A DNA stretch of 44,583 bases from Candidatus Mediterraneibacter faecipullorum (GCA_019119675.1 DWWO01000077.1:1-44583); one strand, 5' to 3'; counted from the stretch's first letter, positions 16,090-25,166 are shown. Notes: generated by a model from the letters alone, not told the origin. Program-made: numbers and translations.

Positions 16090-16295
16090 TTGTTTTCTCC
16101 CGCGTATTTGATATGTATATCATTCCTTGTGATCTCAATGTCAAAATGATCCGGATTGATCTCCATATACTTTGAAACTGTAAGATACAGATCTTTTGTC
16201 AGACGATCCGCCGCATCGGGTGTGCACTGTATTCTGTCGGAGATCAACAGATTCTTAAGTCTTTCCTTTGCAACAAACACAGAATGTACACTCAT
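16086..16295 (-). CDS. minE: MinE, cell-division topological factor
   Basis: A 69-residue MinE, shorter than the E. coli protein (88). The N-terminal anti-MinCD/membrane-binding part includes SVFVAKERLKNLLISDR (5-21), and the C-terminal dimer domain VSKYMEINPDHFDIEI and HIKYAGENK. MinE stimulates the MinD ATPase and drives pole-to-pole patterning. It starts 12 bases after minD and overlaps rodA by 4 bases. Confidence 0.93.
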   Translation of the reverse strand: MSVHSVFVAKERLKNLLISDRIQCTPDAADRLTKDLYLTVSKYMEINPDHFDIEITRNDIHIKYAGENK

Positions 16296-16307
16296 CCGCA
16301 GTTCCTC

Positions 16308-17099
16308 CTAATTCCGATGGAAGAAACTGGAGATCTTTTCAAGGAATCCTTCCGGCTTCATATAGTCTTCTATGGGGATTTCCTCGCCCAGCAGCCGCCG
16401 GCAGATATTCATATATGAGCTTCCTGCCAGTCCGTCCTCCCCTACAACAGGTTCACCCTGATTGGTAGCGATGACGACCTGCTCATCATCCGGTATGACC
16501 CCCAGAAGGTCTACAGCCAGTATTTCCGTCACGTCTTCGACGGACATCATATCCCCGCGCTTTACCATGTCGATCCTGAGCCGGTTGATCAATAGCTCAT
16601 TCTTCCTGATCCCCGATGTTTCCAACAGTCCTATGATCCTGTCTGCATCTCTGATCGCCGACACTTCCGGAGTCGTGACCACGATCGCACGGTCCGCCCC
16701 GGCGATCGCATTCTGGAATCCCTGTTCGATCCCCGCCGGGCAGTCGAGCAGGATAAAGTCGAAGTCATCACGGATATCGTCGATCAGCTTTTTCATCTGC
16801 TCCGGTGAAACGCTTGTCTTATCCTTAGTCTGCGCAGACGGGAGCAGATAAAGTTCAGGGAAACGTTTGTCCTTTATCAAAGCCTGTTTCAGCCGACAGC
16901 TTCCCTCGATCACATCTACGATATTATATACGATCCTGTTTTCAAGTCCCAGTACCACATCCAGATTTCTGAGGCCAAGGTCTGTGTCTATGACCATCAC
17001 CTTTTTCCCGAGCCTGGACAGTCCGATACCGATATTCGCCGTCGTTGTCGTCTTCCCGACACCGCCTTTTCCTGATGTTATGACTATAACCTCTCCCAT
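16308..17099 (-). CDS. minD: MinD, septum-site ATPase
   Basis: A 263-residue deviant Walker-A ATPase. The P-loop KGGVGKTTTTANIG spans about 10-23, switch residues DTDLGLRNLD and DCPAGIEQG follow, and a C-terminal amphipathic membrane helix (LEKISSFFHR) closes the protein. It binds the membrane in the ATP form and recruits MinC and MinE. ATG 17099 is chosen over 17117 because AGGAGG lies 7 bases upstream of it. The mrdA stop is only 35 bases away, so no minC fits between them. Confidence 0.96.
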   Translation of the reverse strand: MGEVIVITSGKGGVGKTTTTANIGIGLSRLGKKVMVIDTDLGLRNLDVVLGLENRIVYNIVDVIEGSCRLKQALIKDKRFPELYLLPSAQTKDKTSVSPEQMKKLIDDIRDDFDFILLDCPAGIEQGFQNAIAGADRAIVVTTPEVSAIRDADRIIGLLETSGIRKNELLINRLRIDMVKRGDMMSVEDVTEILAVDLLGVIPDDEQVVIATNQGEPVVGEDGLAGSSYMNICRRLLGEEIPIEDYMKPEGFLEKISSFFHRN

Positions 17100-17134
17100 A
17101 CTGCTTTCCTCCTGCATAAGTTCTGACGTTGTGA

Positions 17135-19993
17135 TTAATCTCCGGCCATCCCGCTTCCCAGATCAGCCGCTGCGCCTGTGATCAGTTCATCTTTCAGATC
17201 CGGGTTAAAATAGATCCGCGCCACATCCCTTCCTATCTCAGAGGAATATCCTGAATTATATCCGTTCACAATACGTACTGCGATAGATATTTCCGGTGAA
17301 TCGGCAGGTGCATATCCGACAAAAAGCGCATGGTCCGGATGGAGTTCATTCTGCTGTGCTGTTCCTGTCTTTCCTGCCATCGAGAACTCCAGTCCGGAAA
17401 ATGTGGCATGACTGCTTACCATCAGTTCCATTCCCTCATGAAGCTGATCCCATGTGCTCTGGCTGATATCATCCATCGTTCTTACCACCTCTGCCTCATT
17501 ATCCCGCAGAAGGCTTCCGCTGGAATCCGTGATCTTGTCGATCAGCGTCAGGTCATAGACGGTGCCTTTGTTAGCAACTGCCGTGACATATCTGTTTATC
17601 TGGCTGACGGTAAAGTTATTGTTGCCCTGGCCGATCGCGGACTGAATGGAATACTCGTCCGATATGTGCGGGGACGCCTCGTCGATCTCAAGACCGGATT
17701 TCTCTCCAAGCCCGTACATCTCGGCATATTTTGCAAGCCGGTCCGTACCGAGGTCACTGTCATAATTTCCTTCGGAGTCCATTCCCAGCTCATATCCCAC
17801 GTTATAGAAATATACGTTGCACGAATTCTCAATGGCATGCACCGCGTTTAAGGAGCCGTGGCCATTCGGATAGACCCAGCAGCGCGGGCTCGGCTCAACC
17901 TCAGAGAACTGGCCGTCACAGTAAAACGTAGTATCCGCATTGACGATGCCTTCCTCCAGAGCGGCTGTAGCCGAAACCATCTTGAATGTAGATCCCGGCG
18001 CAGTCTCCTCCTGTGTAGCCCTGTTGTAAAACGGCCGCGAAGTCCCACTGTTCAGCTGATTGTAATAGGATGAATCCATCGTATTCGCAAGACGGTTGTT
18101 GTCATATCCCGGATAAGACACGCATGCAAGCACGTCCCCCGTGTTCGGGTCTGTCACTACAAGCCCTCCGGACCCGGGTTCAAGCCCGAGCTGTCCCGGC
18201 GTGATCTTCAACGTCTTGATCTTGTCATACAGCCAGCTGTAAGAATCCACAGAGCCGCTCAGCAGTCCGTTATAAGTATCCTCTTCCATCGGCAGTACAC
18301 CTTGTTCATACACGATCGCGCAGATCTGTGTTCCGGTGACACTCCCTGATTTTATAAGATATTCATAGAGAAGTTTGTCGAAATCACTGTCATCCGCCAA
18401 ATATTCTTCAATATAAGCCAGAAGAGCCTGATAGATCTCTTCCGAACTGGAATATGCGCTGTCTCCGAGTTTTGACGTATCGATCCAGTTCTGGGAGATC
18501 GCATAGTTCAGATAGGCATTGAGGCTGATCGTCTCGTCTGTCCGCCATGCGGTATATGTCTCGTCCGAAGTGTCGATCTGATCCTGCATCAAGATCCCGG
18601 TATTGCTTGTCAGGACATCATTGCAGATATAGGACATATATGCCTGCATCTCATCCGACAGATCCCGGTAAGCCGCCGCATCCGGATCCTGAAGCTGGGA
18701 CATGATGTCAGAGAGGACCTCTTCTTTTCTCTGCTGGAACACAGCATAAACCTGTTTCTCCGCAGTTCCCGCTTCCTCATTTGCAAAATGATCTGTGTCG
18801 ATCACCTCATTTGCGATAAATGCATGGTATGCATCGCTGACAGGGATGATGATCTCACTTGCATCTTCTGTCACTGACGGGTCATATTCCAGGATATTGG
18901 TCAGCTTGCTTAAGACAATCCCCGCGATCTTTTCTTCCAGGAGATGATATGCATTGATCTGTAGGTCCTTGTCTATCGTCAGATAGATATCATTTCCCGC
19001 CTTCGGCTCGGTCCTGCTCACTGTCTCTATGACTTTCCCCAGCCTGTCTACATAAAATGTGGATTTGCCCTTTTCCCCCTGCAGTGTACTGTCATAAGCC
19101 TGCTCGATACCGGACTTCCCGACAAGGTCGGACAGGGAGTACCGGTCTTTATCGTCTTTGTCGAGATCATCATACTCTTCCTGGGACATAGGGCCGATAT
19201 ATCCGATGATAGACGCAAAGTATTCCCCGTCCGGATACCGGCGGAGTGACTCCTCTTCAATATCTACGCCGCTCAGCTCACTTTGGTTTTCCATAATAGC
19301 CGCGGCAGTCTCATCGCTGACATCAGATGCCAGCGTGGTAGACAAGAACTGCTGATAGCTGTTAAGCCCCATCGCATATCTCATATTTACCATCTTTAAG
19401 ATATAATCCGGCTCATTGTTCTTATCATCAAGTCCGTAGCGCTCGGAGCAGAGATAGTGCATGATCTCTGCCGCCGACTGGTTTCTCTCTTCCGCTTTCA
19501 GGTCATCTGTATATACTTTCCCATATACATCCGCCACAAAGCGCAACCTGAGCGTCTCATTCGTCTCCGCAAACTGATACTCTCCCGCAGAATCCAGTAT
19601 GATACCGAAACTGTCGATAACAGAATCTCCGTTCGCTTCTACGATCCGGAGCACTTTATCCAGTATGTTGTTGAGTATCTTATTCTTATCATCTGAACTT
19701 GTGCTCGTAGGCACTGTATCCTGTATCGTGACCGAATACGCCAGTTCATTGTAGGCAAGAAGATTGCCGTTCCTGTCATAAATGTTTCCCCGGGTGGCAG
19801 CGATCTCACTCGTCCTTCTGATCTGCAGTTCATAGTTTTCCAGATACTCCCCGCCCCTCACGATCTGGAGATAGAAAAGACGTCCGATCAGAACGGTCGA
19901 AGTCAGGCAGAATACTATAATAAGCACCATAAGCCTGGACTTCATGATATATTCCACGCCTTCTTTTATCCTGTCAATGATTTCTCTAAACAA
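17135..19993 (-). CDS. mrdA: PBP2, elongasome transpeptidase with large insertion
   Basis: A 952-residue class B penicillin-binding protein that crosslinks side-wall peptidoglycan with RodA. It has one N-terminal membrane segment (about 20-40), a pedestal region, and a transpeptidase domain with SxxK Ser668 (APGSTFK), SCN 724-726 and KTG 875-877 (AGKTGTAQQ). Between TIDKDLQ (about 338) and GGLVVTDPNTG (about 608) lie some 250 residues where the family normally has about 25; the insert looks helical and acidic. TTG 19993 is chosen because AAAAGGAG is well placed; it overlaps the mreD stop by 8 bases. Usual family length is 600-700. Confidence 0.93.
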   Translation of the reverse strand: MFREIIDRIKEGVEYIMKSRLMVLIIVFCLTSTVLIGRLFYLQIVRGGEYLENYELQIRRTSEIAATRGNIYDRNGNLLAYNELAYSVTIQDTVPTSTSSDDKNKILNNILDKVLRIVEANGDSVIDSFGIILDSAGEYQFAETNETLRLRFVADVYGKVYTDDLKAEERNQSAAEIMHYLCSERYGLDDKNNEPDYILKMVNMRYAMGLNSYQQFLSTTLASDVSDETAAAIMENQSELSGVDIEEESLRRYPDGEYFASIIGYIGPMSQEEYDDLDKDDKDRYSLSDLVGKSGIEQAYDSTLQGEKGKSTFYVDRLGKVIETVSRTEPKAGNDIYLTIDKDLQINAYHLLEEKIAGIVLSKLTNILEYDPSVTEDASEIIIPVSDAYHAFIANEVIDTDHFANEEAGTAEKQVYAVFQQRKEEVLSDIMSQLQDPDAAAYRDLSDEMQAYMSYICNDVLTSNTGILMQDQIDTSDETYTAWRTDETISLNAYLNYAISQNWIDTSKLGDSAYSSSEEIYQALLAYIEEYLADDSDFDKLLYEYLIKSGSVTGTQICAIVYEQGVLPMEEDTYNGLLSGSVDSYSWLYDKIKTLKITPGQLGLEPGSGGLVVTDPNTGDVLACVSYPGYDNNRLANTMDSSYYNQLNSGTSRPFYNRATQEETAPGSTFKMVSATAALEEGIVNADTTFYCDGQFSEVEPSPRCWVYPNGHGSLNAVHAIENSCNVYFYNVGYELGMDSEGNYDSDLGTDRLAKYAEMYGLGEKSGLEIDEASPHISDEYSIQSAIGQGNNNFTVSQINRYVTAVANKGTVYDLTLIDKITDSSGSLLRDNEAEVVRTMDDISQSTWDQLHEGMELMVSSHATFSGLEFSMAGKTGTAQQNELHPDHALFVGYAPADSPEISIAVRIVNGYNSGYSSEIGRDVARIYFNPDLKDELITGAAADLGSGMAGD

Positions 19994-20519
19994 ATTTACT
20001 TGCACTCCTTTTCTCTTCTGCCTCCAGTTTGTGATTGATAAACAGGAGCAGCGGGTAAATGATAAGGGTAACCGCGATCGTATAGATAGCCTCAGGAACA
20101 ATGATCCTGTTCAGATAGTACAGAAAGTCAAAGTCACTTCTGAGCAGAAAAGTCAGAAAATAGACAGCAAGTCCATAGACAACATTGCTTCCGGCGATCA
20201 GAAAAAGCGGTAATTTGATATCTTCATCAAAATAAATCTGCTCAAAGAGCCCGTTAACATACCCTGCCGCCAGATAGATCAAAGCATAAAATCCTATCAT
20301 GTCACCATACTGGATATCGATCAGCATACCAGAGGCAAACCCGACAAGCATTCCCTCCCGCGGGCCTCTCATAAATCCGAATGATGCAGTGACGATGAGC
20401 ATCAGGTTCGGCTTGATCCCTGCTATCTCCAGCGAAGGAAATATCGTACACTGCAAGAGATATGCGGCAATCACGACCACAGCCGTAACAACGATCCGTC
20501 TTATCTTAACTGCTTTCAT
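19986..20519 (-). CDS. mreD: MreD, rod-shape membrane protein
   Basis: A 177-residue polytopic membrane protein with about five to six helices, starting KIRRIVVTAVVVIAAYLLQCTIFPSLEIAGIKPNLMLI (split). The motif PNLMLIVTASFGFMRGPREGMLVGFASGMLIDI (split) is typical of MreD. It is part of the MreBCD scaffold of the elongasome. AAAGGAG lies 9 bases before the ATG. It overlaps the mrdA start by 8 bases and follows mreC by 14 bases. Confidence 0.93.
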   Translation of the reverse strand: MKAVKIRRIVVTAVVVIAAYLLQCTIFPSLEIAGIKPNLMLIVTASFGFMRGPREGMLVGFASGMLIDIQYGDMIGFYALIYLAAGYVNGLFEQIYFDEDIKLPLFLIAGSNVVYGLAVYFLTFLLRSDFDFLYYLNRIIVPEAIYTIAVTLIIYPLLLFINHKLEAEEKRSASKFV

Positions 20520-20533
20520 GAAATATTTCTCCT

Positions 20534-21406
20534 TTATTCGCCCGTCTCATTCTCACCGGTAAGCTCTGCTTTGGTAGTTGTGATCACAAGCACTTCCTGG
20601 ATATTTTTAAAATCCACAGCCGGGATAATATATCCCGAACGCGTCAGATTATTTGAATCCACATTGATCTCACTGATCGATCCGATCAGAATCCCCTGAA
20701 GATATTTATCACTGATATAAGATGTAACGATCTGATCGCCGACAGCCACTACATTATCATTGTTTTCCATCTGGTCAAACGCGATCTGTCCACTGCTCAT
20801 AAGAGAGAGATCCCCCCTGACAATACAGGTGTCGGACGTGGAAAGGACCATGCCGCTCACATTTGTTGAATCGTCAATGATCGAACGCACTTTAGCCCAT
20901 GTCGGCCCGACTTCCGTAACAATACCGACAAGACCGCTCCCCGCCAGAACATTCATGTCAACTTCGATTCCGTCTGCACTGCCTTTATCGATTGTAAATG
21001 TGCTGAACCAGTTTCTGGAATCCTTTCCGATCACATGAGCTGCCGTTTTCTCATATTCTGCATAATTCTGGTCTAACTGATACAATTCCTGCAGACGCTC
21101 ATACTCGTATCTTTCTTCCTGAAGATAATTGTTTTCAGTCGTAAGCGCATCAATCTGTGCCTGCAGATCCTCATTTTCACTCCGAAGCTGCTGCATAGTC
21201 GAAAAATTATCTTTCATATCCCCCAGCCATCCGCCAATATGATTGATCCCCTGCTGCAGAGGGATAACTGTAATATTCGCCAGAACCTTAAAAGGGCCGG
21301 ACGCATGTTCTGAAAATGACGAAAGTACCATCATAAGCGCACAGAACAAAGAAAGTCCGAGCAGGATATATCTGTTTGTATGTGATGTCTGATTCTTTTT
21401 TTTCAT
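20534..21406 (-). CDS. mreC: MreC, rod-shape scaffold protein
   Basis: A 290-residue bitopic protein: one N-terminal membrane segment (about 13-30), a coiled coil (about 65-115, LRSENEDLQAQIDALTTENN), and a beta-rich extracellular domain (VIGKDSRNWFSTFTIDKGSADGI; GLVGIVTEVGPTWAKVRSIID, both split). MreC binds PBP2 and switches it on. ATG 21406 shares its first base with the mreB stop (TAATG), and AGGTGG is the ribosome binding site, so mreB and mreC are translationally coupled. Confidence 0.95.
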   Translation of the reverse strand: MKKKNQTSHTNRYILLGLSLFCALMMVLSSFSEHASGPFKVLANITVIPLQQGINHIGGWLGDMKDNFSTMQQLRSENEDLQAQIDALTTENNYLQEERYEYERLQELYQLDQNYAEYEKTAAHVIGKDSRNWFSTFTIDKGSADGIEVDMNVLAGSGLVGIVTEVGPTWAKVRSIIDDSTNVSGMVLSTSDTCIVRGDLSLMSSGQIAFDQMENNDNVVAVGDQIVTSYISDKYLQGILIGSISEINVDSNNLTRSGYIIPAVDFKNIQEVLVITTTKAELTGENETGE

Positions 21407-22431
21407 TATCTTAACCACCTGTAATCTTCATCCAACATAGAATACGTAAGACGTTTATAATAACTGCGATCGGAAATGATCTTTCTCAGGCCGTTTACGA
21501 CGCAGAGTTCCGGTTCGGAGACTGTAAGGACCGGAAGGCCGATACTCTCCTCAAGATATGTAGAGAGTCCGCGCAGATTTGCCATTCCTCCGGTAAGGCA
21601 GATCCCCTTCTTTTCGATCGCCCTGCGGACATCCGGCGGAGTCCTCTCGATCATGGATCTGATCGCACGCACGCATTCTTCCAGCAGTTCTTTCATTGCA
21701 GCCCTGACCAGACTGATCGAAATATCTGTCTGCGCCGGCACTCCGGTGACAAGATCCCTTCCGGATACAGTAATGGCACTGTCTGTGCTCTGGTCAAACA
21801 CTCCGAATTCCCTGCGGAGCTTTTCTGCCGTAAGTATTCCGATCATAAACTCCCGATTGTGCCGGACAAGATCGGCAATCGAGGTGTCAAAATTCTCCCC
21901 TCCGATCTTGAGCAGACGGTTCATGACCATGCCGCCCTGTGACAAGACAGAAAGTTCCGTCGTCCCGCCGCCAAAATTTGCGACAAATATCCCTTTCTCG
22001 CCGATCACATCCATACCGAATCCAACGGCATCCGCCAGCCCTTTCTCTACGATCCGGACAGATTTTGCCTTTGCTTCCGAGTGAAAGACCAGATCATAAA
22101 AGGCTTTCTTCTCAACTTCGGTCACATCTGTCGGGACAGCCACTACATATTCTGCTCCAAACACAGAACGGCGTTCTGTTCCCAGCAGATTCCCAAGCAG
22201 ATACTGCATGTCGTCAAAATGCGCGATCACTCCGTTTTTCATGGGAAAGACAACCCTGATATCTGTCGGTGCTTTCTCGAAGATATCATAGGCCTCATTT
22301 CCCACAGCAAAGATATATTTTTTGTTCTTCATCGCTATAGCGTCTTTCTCACGCCATATCCGGTCATTCCTTTTATCAAAAACCTTGATCTCATACGTGC
22401 CGAGATCCAGGCCATAAACCTTCCCCGCCAT
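21406..22431 (-). CDS. mreB: MreB-like actin, divergent
   Basis: A 341-residue actin-fold protein that guides side-wall synthesis. The phosphate-1 loop GLDLGTYEIKVFD (7-19) is divergent from the usual DLGTANT. Phosphate-2 NFGGGTTEL (152-160) and the adenosine motif LTGGMANL are present. The usual EEP segment, which carries the hydrolysis glutamate, reads E129-K130-G131. The family assignment rests on fold motifs and on its place before mreC and mreD. ATG 22431 is chosen because AAGGGG is 11 bases upstream; a GTG at 22443 abuts that site. It follows radC after 36 bases with no clear promoter of its own. Confidence 0.9.
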   Translation of the reverse strand: MAGKVYGLDLGTYEIKVFDKRNDRIWREKDAIAMKNKKYIFAVGNEAYDIFEKAPTDIRVVFPMKNGVIAHFDDMQYLLGNLLGTERRSVFGAEYVVAVPTDVTEVEKKAFYDLVFHSEAKAKSVRIVEKGLADAVGFGMDVIGEKGIFVANFGGGTTELSVLSQGGMVMNRLLKIGGENFDTSIADLVRHNREFMIGILTAEKLRREFGVFDQSTDSAITVSGRDLVTGVPAQTDISISLVRAAMKELLEECVRAIRSMIERTPPDVRRAIEKKGICLTGGMANLRGLSTYLEESIGLPVLTVSEPELCVVNGLRKIISDRSYYKRLTYSMLDEDYRWLR

Positions 22432-22467
22432 AGTAAAAACCACCCCTTATCAATTTACGTTCGACGG

Positions 22468-23178
22468 TCAACTCCCTTTTTGCTGAAAGAACCCCTTTTC
22501 TTTCATGCTGACAAAACAATTGTTCCCTATAATAATATGATCGAGAAGTTCAATCCCGATCAACATACCTGCCTCATACACCCTCCTTGTGATCCGCACA
22601 TCTTCCCGGCTAGGCGTTGGATCACCGCTCGGATGATTGTGCAGAAGTATGATCGCAGACGCATTTTTCTGAAATGCCTCAATGAACAGTTCTCGAGGCG
22701 ATACCAATGCCATATCCACTGTACCGGTCGACACATTTGTCTCTTTGATCAGTCTGGAACGTGTATTCAGGAGCAGAAGCTTGAGCACCTCCCTGTTTCG
22801 ATGGCGCATGTCTTCCATATAGTAACGCGCGATCGTTGTCGGTGATGAAAAGTCCAGGCCCTCCGCTGCTTCTTCACGCGCTATGCGTTTTGACAGTTCT
22901 GCCAGGCACAGGATCTGGATTGCTTTCACCTTTCCGATCCCGCGGACATGCATCAGACGCTCCAGTGTCCATTGATGGATATTATGGAGTCCGGGATTTC
23001 CGAAGTCAGGATGAAGCAGCCCCCTCGCCAGATCCAGCGAATTTTCCCCTCGCGTGCCGGTCCGTAATATGACCGCAAGAAGCTCCGCATCCGTCAGATG
23101 TTCCGCTCCGAAATGTTCGCATTTTTCATAGGGACGTTCTTCGTGATACATTTCTTTGATCGTATTGCTCTTTTTCAT
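22468..23178 (-). CDS. radC: RadC/YsxA-family JAB-domain protein
   Basis: A 236-residue protein with an N-terminal helix-hairpin-helix region (VRGIGKVKAIQI, about 96-107) and a C-terminal JAB/MPN domain with the metalloprotease-type motif HNHPSGDPTPSREDV. The old name DNA-repair protein is not well supported; the biochemical role is unknown. It directly precedes mreB, a widely conserved neighbourhood in Firmicutes. It has its own promoter and is probably cotranscribed with the shape operon. Confidence 0.92.
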   Translation of the reverse strand: MKKSNTIKEMYHEERPYEKCEHFGAEHLTDAELLAVILRTGTRGENSLDLARGLLHPDFGNPGLHNIHQWTLERLMHVRGIGKVKAIQILCLAELSKRIAREEAAEGLDFSSPTTIARYYMEDMRHRNREVLKLLLLNTRSRLIKETNVSTGTVDMALVSPRELFIEAFQKNASAIILLHNHPSGDPTPSREDVRITRRVYEAGMLIGIELLDHIIIGNNCFVSMKEKGFFQQKGS

Positions 23179-23221
23179 AAATTGATCCTTAGATCAGCGC
23201 GATGATACAATACAACGATTT

Positions 23222-23250
23222 ATTTTAGCACACTTTAAAAAATGTGTATA
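23222..23250 (-). promoter_or_regulatory. Probable promoter of radC-mreB operon
   Basis: On the minus strand TGC-TAAAAT (-10 at 23222-23227, with the extended TG) and TATACA 17 bases upstream (23245-23250). The -35 matches TTGACA at four of six positions and lies inside the terminator of the upstream flavoprotein gene. Confidence 0.55.
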
Positions 23251-23262
23251 GGGATTACACAT
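23236..23262 (-). terminator. Terminator of the COG2509 flavoprotein gene
   Basis: On the minus strand ATGTGTA pairs with TACACAT (7 base pairs, arms 23256-23262 and 23242-23248) over a 7-base loop, followed by TTTTTT. The left arm begins within the stop codon of the flavoprotein gene. Confidence 0.85.
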
Positions 23263-24839
23263 TAAAATTCTGTGAACTTCCGGACCAAAGCTTCAGCCAC
23301 CTTGACCCCGTCCATAGCCGCAGATGTGATGCCTCCCGCATATCCGGCTCCCTCACCGCACGGATAAACCCACGGGATATTACTTCTGAAGCTGTCATCT
23401 CTGTTGATTCGTACCGGTGATGATGTTCTGCTCTCCACACCGGACAACAGTACATCTTTATCAGCAAAGCCCCGGATTTTATGATCCATTGCCCCGATTC
23501 CTTCCTGGATCGAGAGAGAAAGCTCCTCCGGAAAAATGTGCCTCACATTACCAAGCCTATAATGTCCTTTTATATTTGGTTTTATGCAGCCAAGTTCCAC
23601 TGTCTTCTTATTTGCACAGAAATCCTCAAATCTCTGGACGGGTACACATCCGCTTCCTTCTTCCCACGCTCTTCTCTCCAGTTCTCTCTGGAACTCTACG
23701 CCTGAGAGAGGATGGTCCGTCCCGTAATCCTGCGGCGTCACCGTCACGATGACGGCACTGTTGGCATTCTCTCCTGCCCGGCCATGATAGCTCATGCCGT
23801 TTACTGCCAGACATCCCGGTTCCGAAGATGCATTGACTACATAACCGCCCGGGCACATACAGAACGTATACACGCCTCTGCCGTTGTCCAGTTTTTCTGT
23901 CAGCTTATAGGAGGCTGCAGGAAGATTTCCTCTATTATCTCTCCCGTACATATTTTCATCGATCAGCCGCTGAGGATGCTCTACACGAACGCCTACCGCA
24001 AACGCTTTTGCCTCCATATCGAATCCGCGTTCGCAGAGCATATAAAACGTGTCTCTGGCACTGTGACCTATGGCAAGAACGGCTGCTCCTGCTCGAATCT
24101 TCTCCTCATCATTTATAATAAGTACTTTTTCTTCCGGGATCAGATCAGTCACCTGGCTGTGAAACCGGAACTCGCCGCCCATTTTCTCGATTTCCCTGCG
24201 CATTGTCTCTACCACATCGATAAGGATATCTGTACCAATATGAGGTTTCTGCTCCCAGAGGATGTCCTCCGGAGCCCCGAATTTCACGAAAGTTTCCAGC
24301 ACAAAGCGGTTTCTCCCTGCCGGATCTTTCACAAGGGTATTCAGTTTGCCGTCTGAGAATGTGCCGGCACCGCCTTCCCCGAACTGTACATTGGAAGACG
24401 GATCAAGCACTCCTGTCTCCCAGAATTTTTCCACATCTTTTCTGCGTTCTCGTACCGATGCTCCTCTCTCAATGATAAGCGGACGGTATCCCTCTCTGGC
24501 AAGAAGATACGCACAGAACAATCCGGCGGGCCCGCTCCCGATGATCACAGGTCTGTCAGACAATCTTTCTGTGCCATGTTCGGGCACACTGTAAGGACGA
24601 CTGGATACTTTCTGGACTTTTCCCTTCATGCTTTTCAATACACGTTCTTCATTCTTGATCTCTACGTCGATCGAGTATACATAATAAAGTTCCGGTTTCT
24701 TTCGGGCATCAAGAGAACGCTTACGGATGTAGTACTGTCCTAAATCTTTTCTACTCATCCGCAGCATCTTTAAGAGTTTTTTCTCAAGCTGCTCCTGTGT
24801 ATGTGTCACTGGAAGTTTCAACTGACTGATTCGCAGCAT
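23262..24839 (-). CDS. FAD-dependent oxidoreductase (COG2509 family)
   Basis: A 525-residue predicted flavoprotein dehydrogenase. About 95 N-terminal residues form the family's own domain (RKDLGQYYIRKRSLDARKK and DVEIKNE). The FAD-binding Rossmann motif GSGPAGLFCAYLLAREG follows (about 102-118), then FGEGGAGTFSDGKL and a C-terminal FAD-contact region PCGEGAGYAGGITSAAMDG. The substrate is not known. It stands alone between the small unknown gene and its own terminator. Confidence 0.9.
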   Translation of the reverse strand: MLRISQLKLPVTHTQEQLEKKLLKMLRMSRKDLGQYYIRKRSLDARKKPELYYVYSIDVEIKNEERVLKSMKGKVQKVSSRPYSVPEHGTERLSDRPVIIGSGPAGLFCAYLLAREGYRPLIIERGASVRERRKDVEKFWETGVLDPSSNVQFGEGGAGTFSDGKLNTLVKDPAGRNRFVLETFVKFGAPEDILWEQKPHIGTDILIDVVETMRREIEKMGGEFRFHSQVTDLIPEEKVLIINDEEKIRAGAAVLAIGHSARDTFYMLCERGFDMEAKAFAVGVRVEHPQRLIDENMYGRDNRGNLPAASYKLTEKLDNGRGVYTFCMCPGGYVVNASSEPGCLAVNGMSYHGRAGENANSAVIVTVTPQDYGTDHPLSGVEFQRELERRAWEEGSGCVPVQRFEDFCANKKTVELGCIKPNIKGHYRLGNVRHIFPEELSLSIQEGIGAMDHKIRGFADKDVLLSGVESRTSSPVRINRDDSFRSNIPWVYPCGEGAGYAGGITSAAMDGVKVAEALVRKFTEF

Positions 24840-24903
24840 AATTACATTTCCTGCTTTCCCTGATTCTATCTTTTATGATACCGTTTCCCTGCATTTCATA
24901 TGA

Positions 24904-25122
24904 TTACAGATATTCTACCGGCCGGCGGATACTTCTGTTTTTGTTCATCCCTGCTTCCGCCTCCTCCGGTGTACGGTAGATCTCGTCCTCCGGGACTGCA
25001 AGCGCACCGCAGGAGCCGACGAACTGGACAAAATACTGACCGTCCTTCTTTGCACTTACCCTTGCACGTTTCACCATATCATCCTCGATCACATAACATG
25101 TATCTCCGATTCCGTATTTCAT
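24904..25122 (-). CDS. Small unknown protein
   Basis: A 72-residue protein that I do not recognise. It is rich in short beta-type segments (DTCYVIEDDMVKRARVSAKKDGQYFVQF; split, about 6-33), suggesting a small SH3-like or beta-barrel fold, with a C-terminal acidic helix (DEIYRTPEEAEAGM) and a basic tail. ATG 25122 is chosen over 25131, since AGGAG is 9 bases from it and adjacent to the other. It lies between two flavoprotein genes on the same strand. No cysteine pair or catalytic motif is seen. Confidence 0.72.
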   Translation of the reverse strand: MKYGIGDTCYVIEDDMVKRARVSAKKDGQYFVQFVGSCGALAVPEDEIYRTPEEAEAGMNKNRSIRRPVEYL

Positions 25123-25166
25123 TTCTATCATCTCCTGTTCATCTTAAACTCATGATCCTATAGTTA

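Noticed and set aside
22081-22845. Long open frames on the strand opposite to mreB and radC (also 23712-24356 and 13565-14215)
   Set aside because: They lie entirely within well-supported genes, have no Shine-Dalgarno or recognisable family, and are typical antisense shadows of biased codon use.
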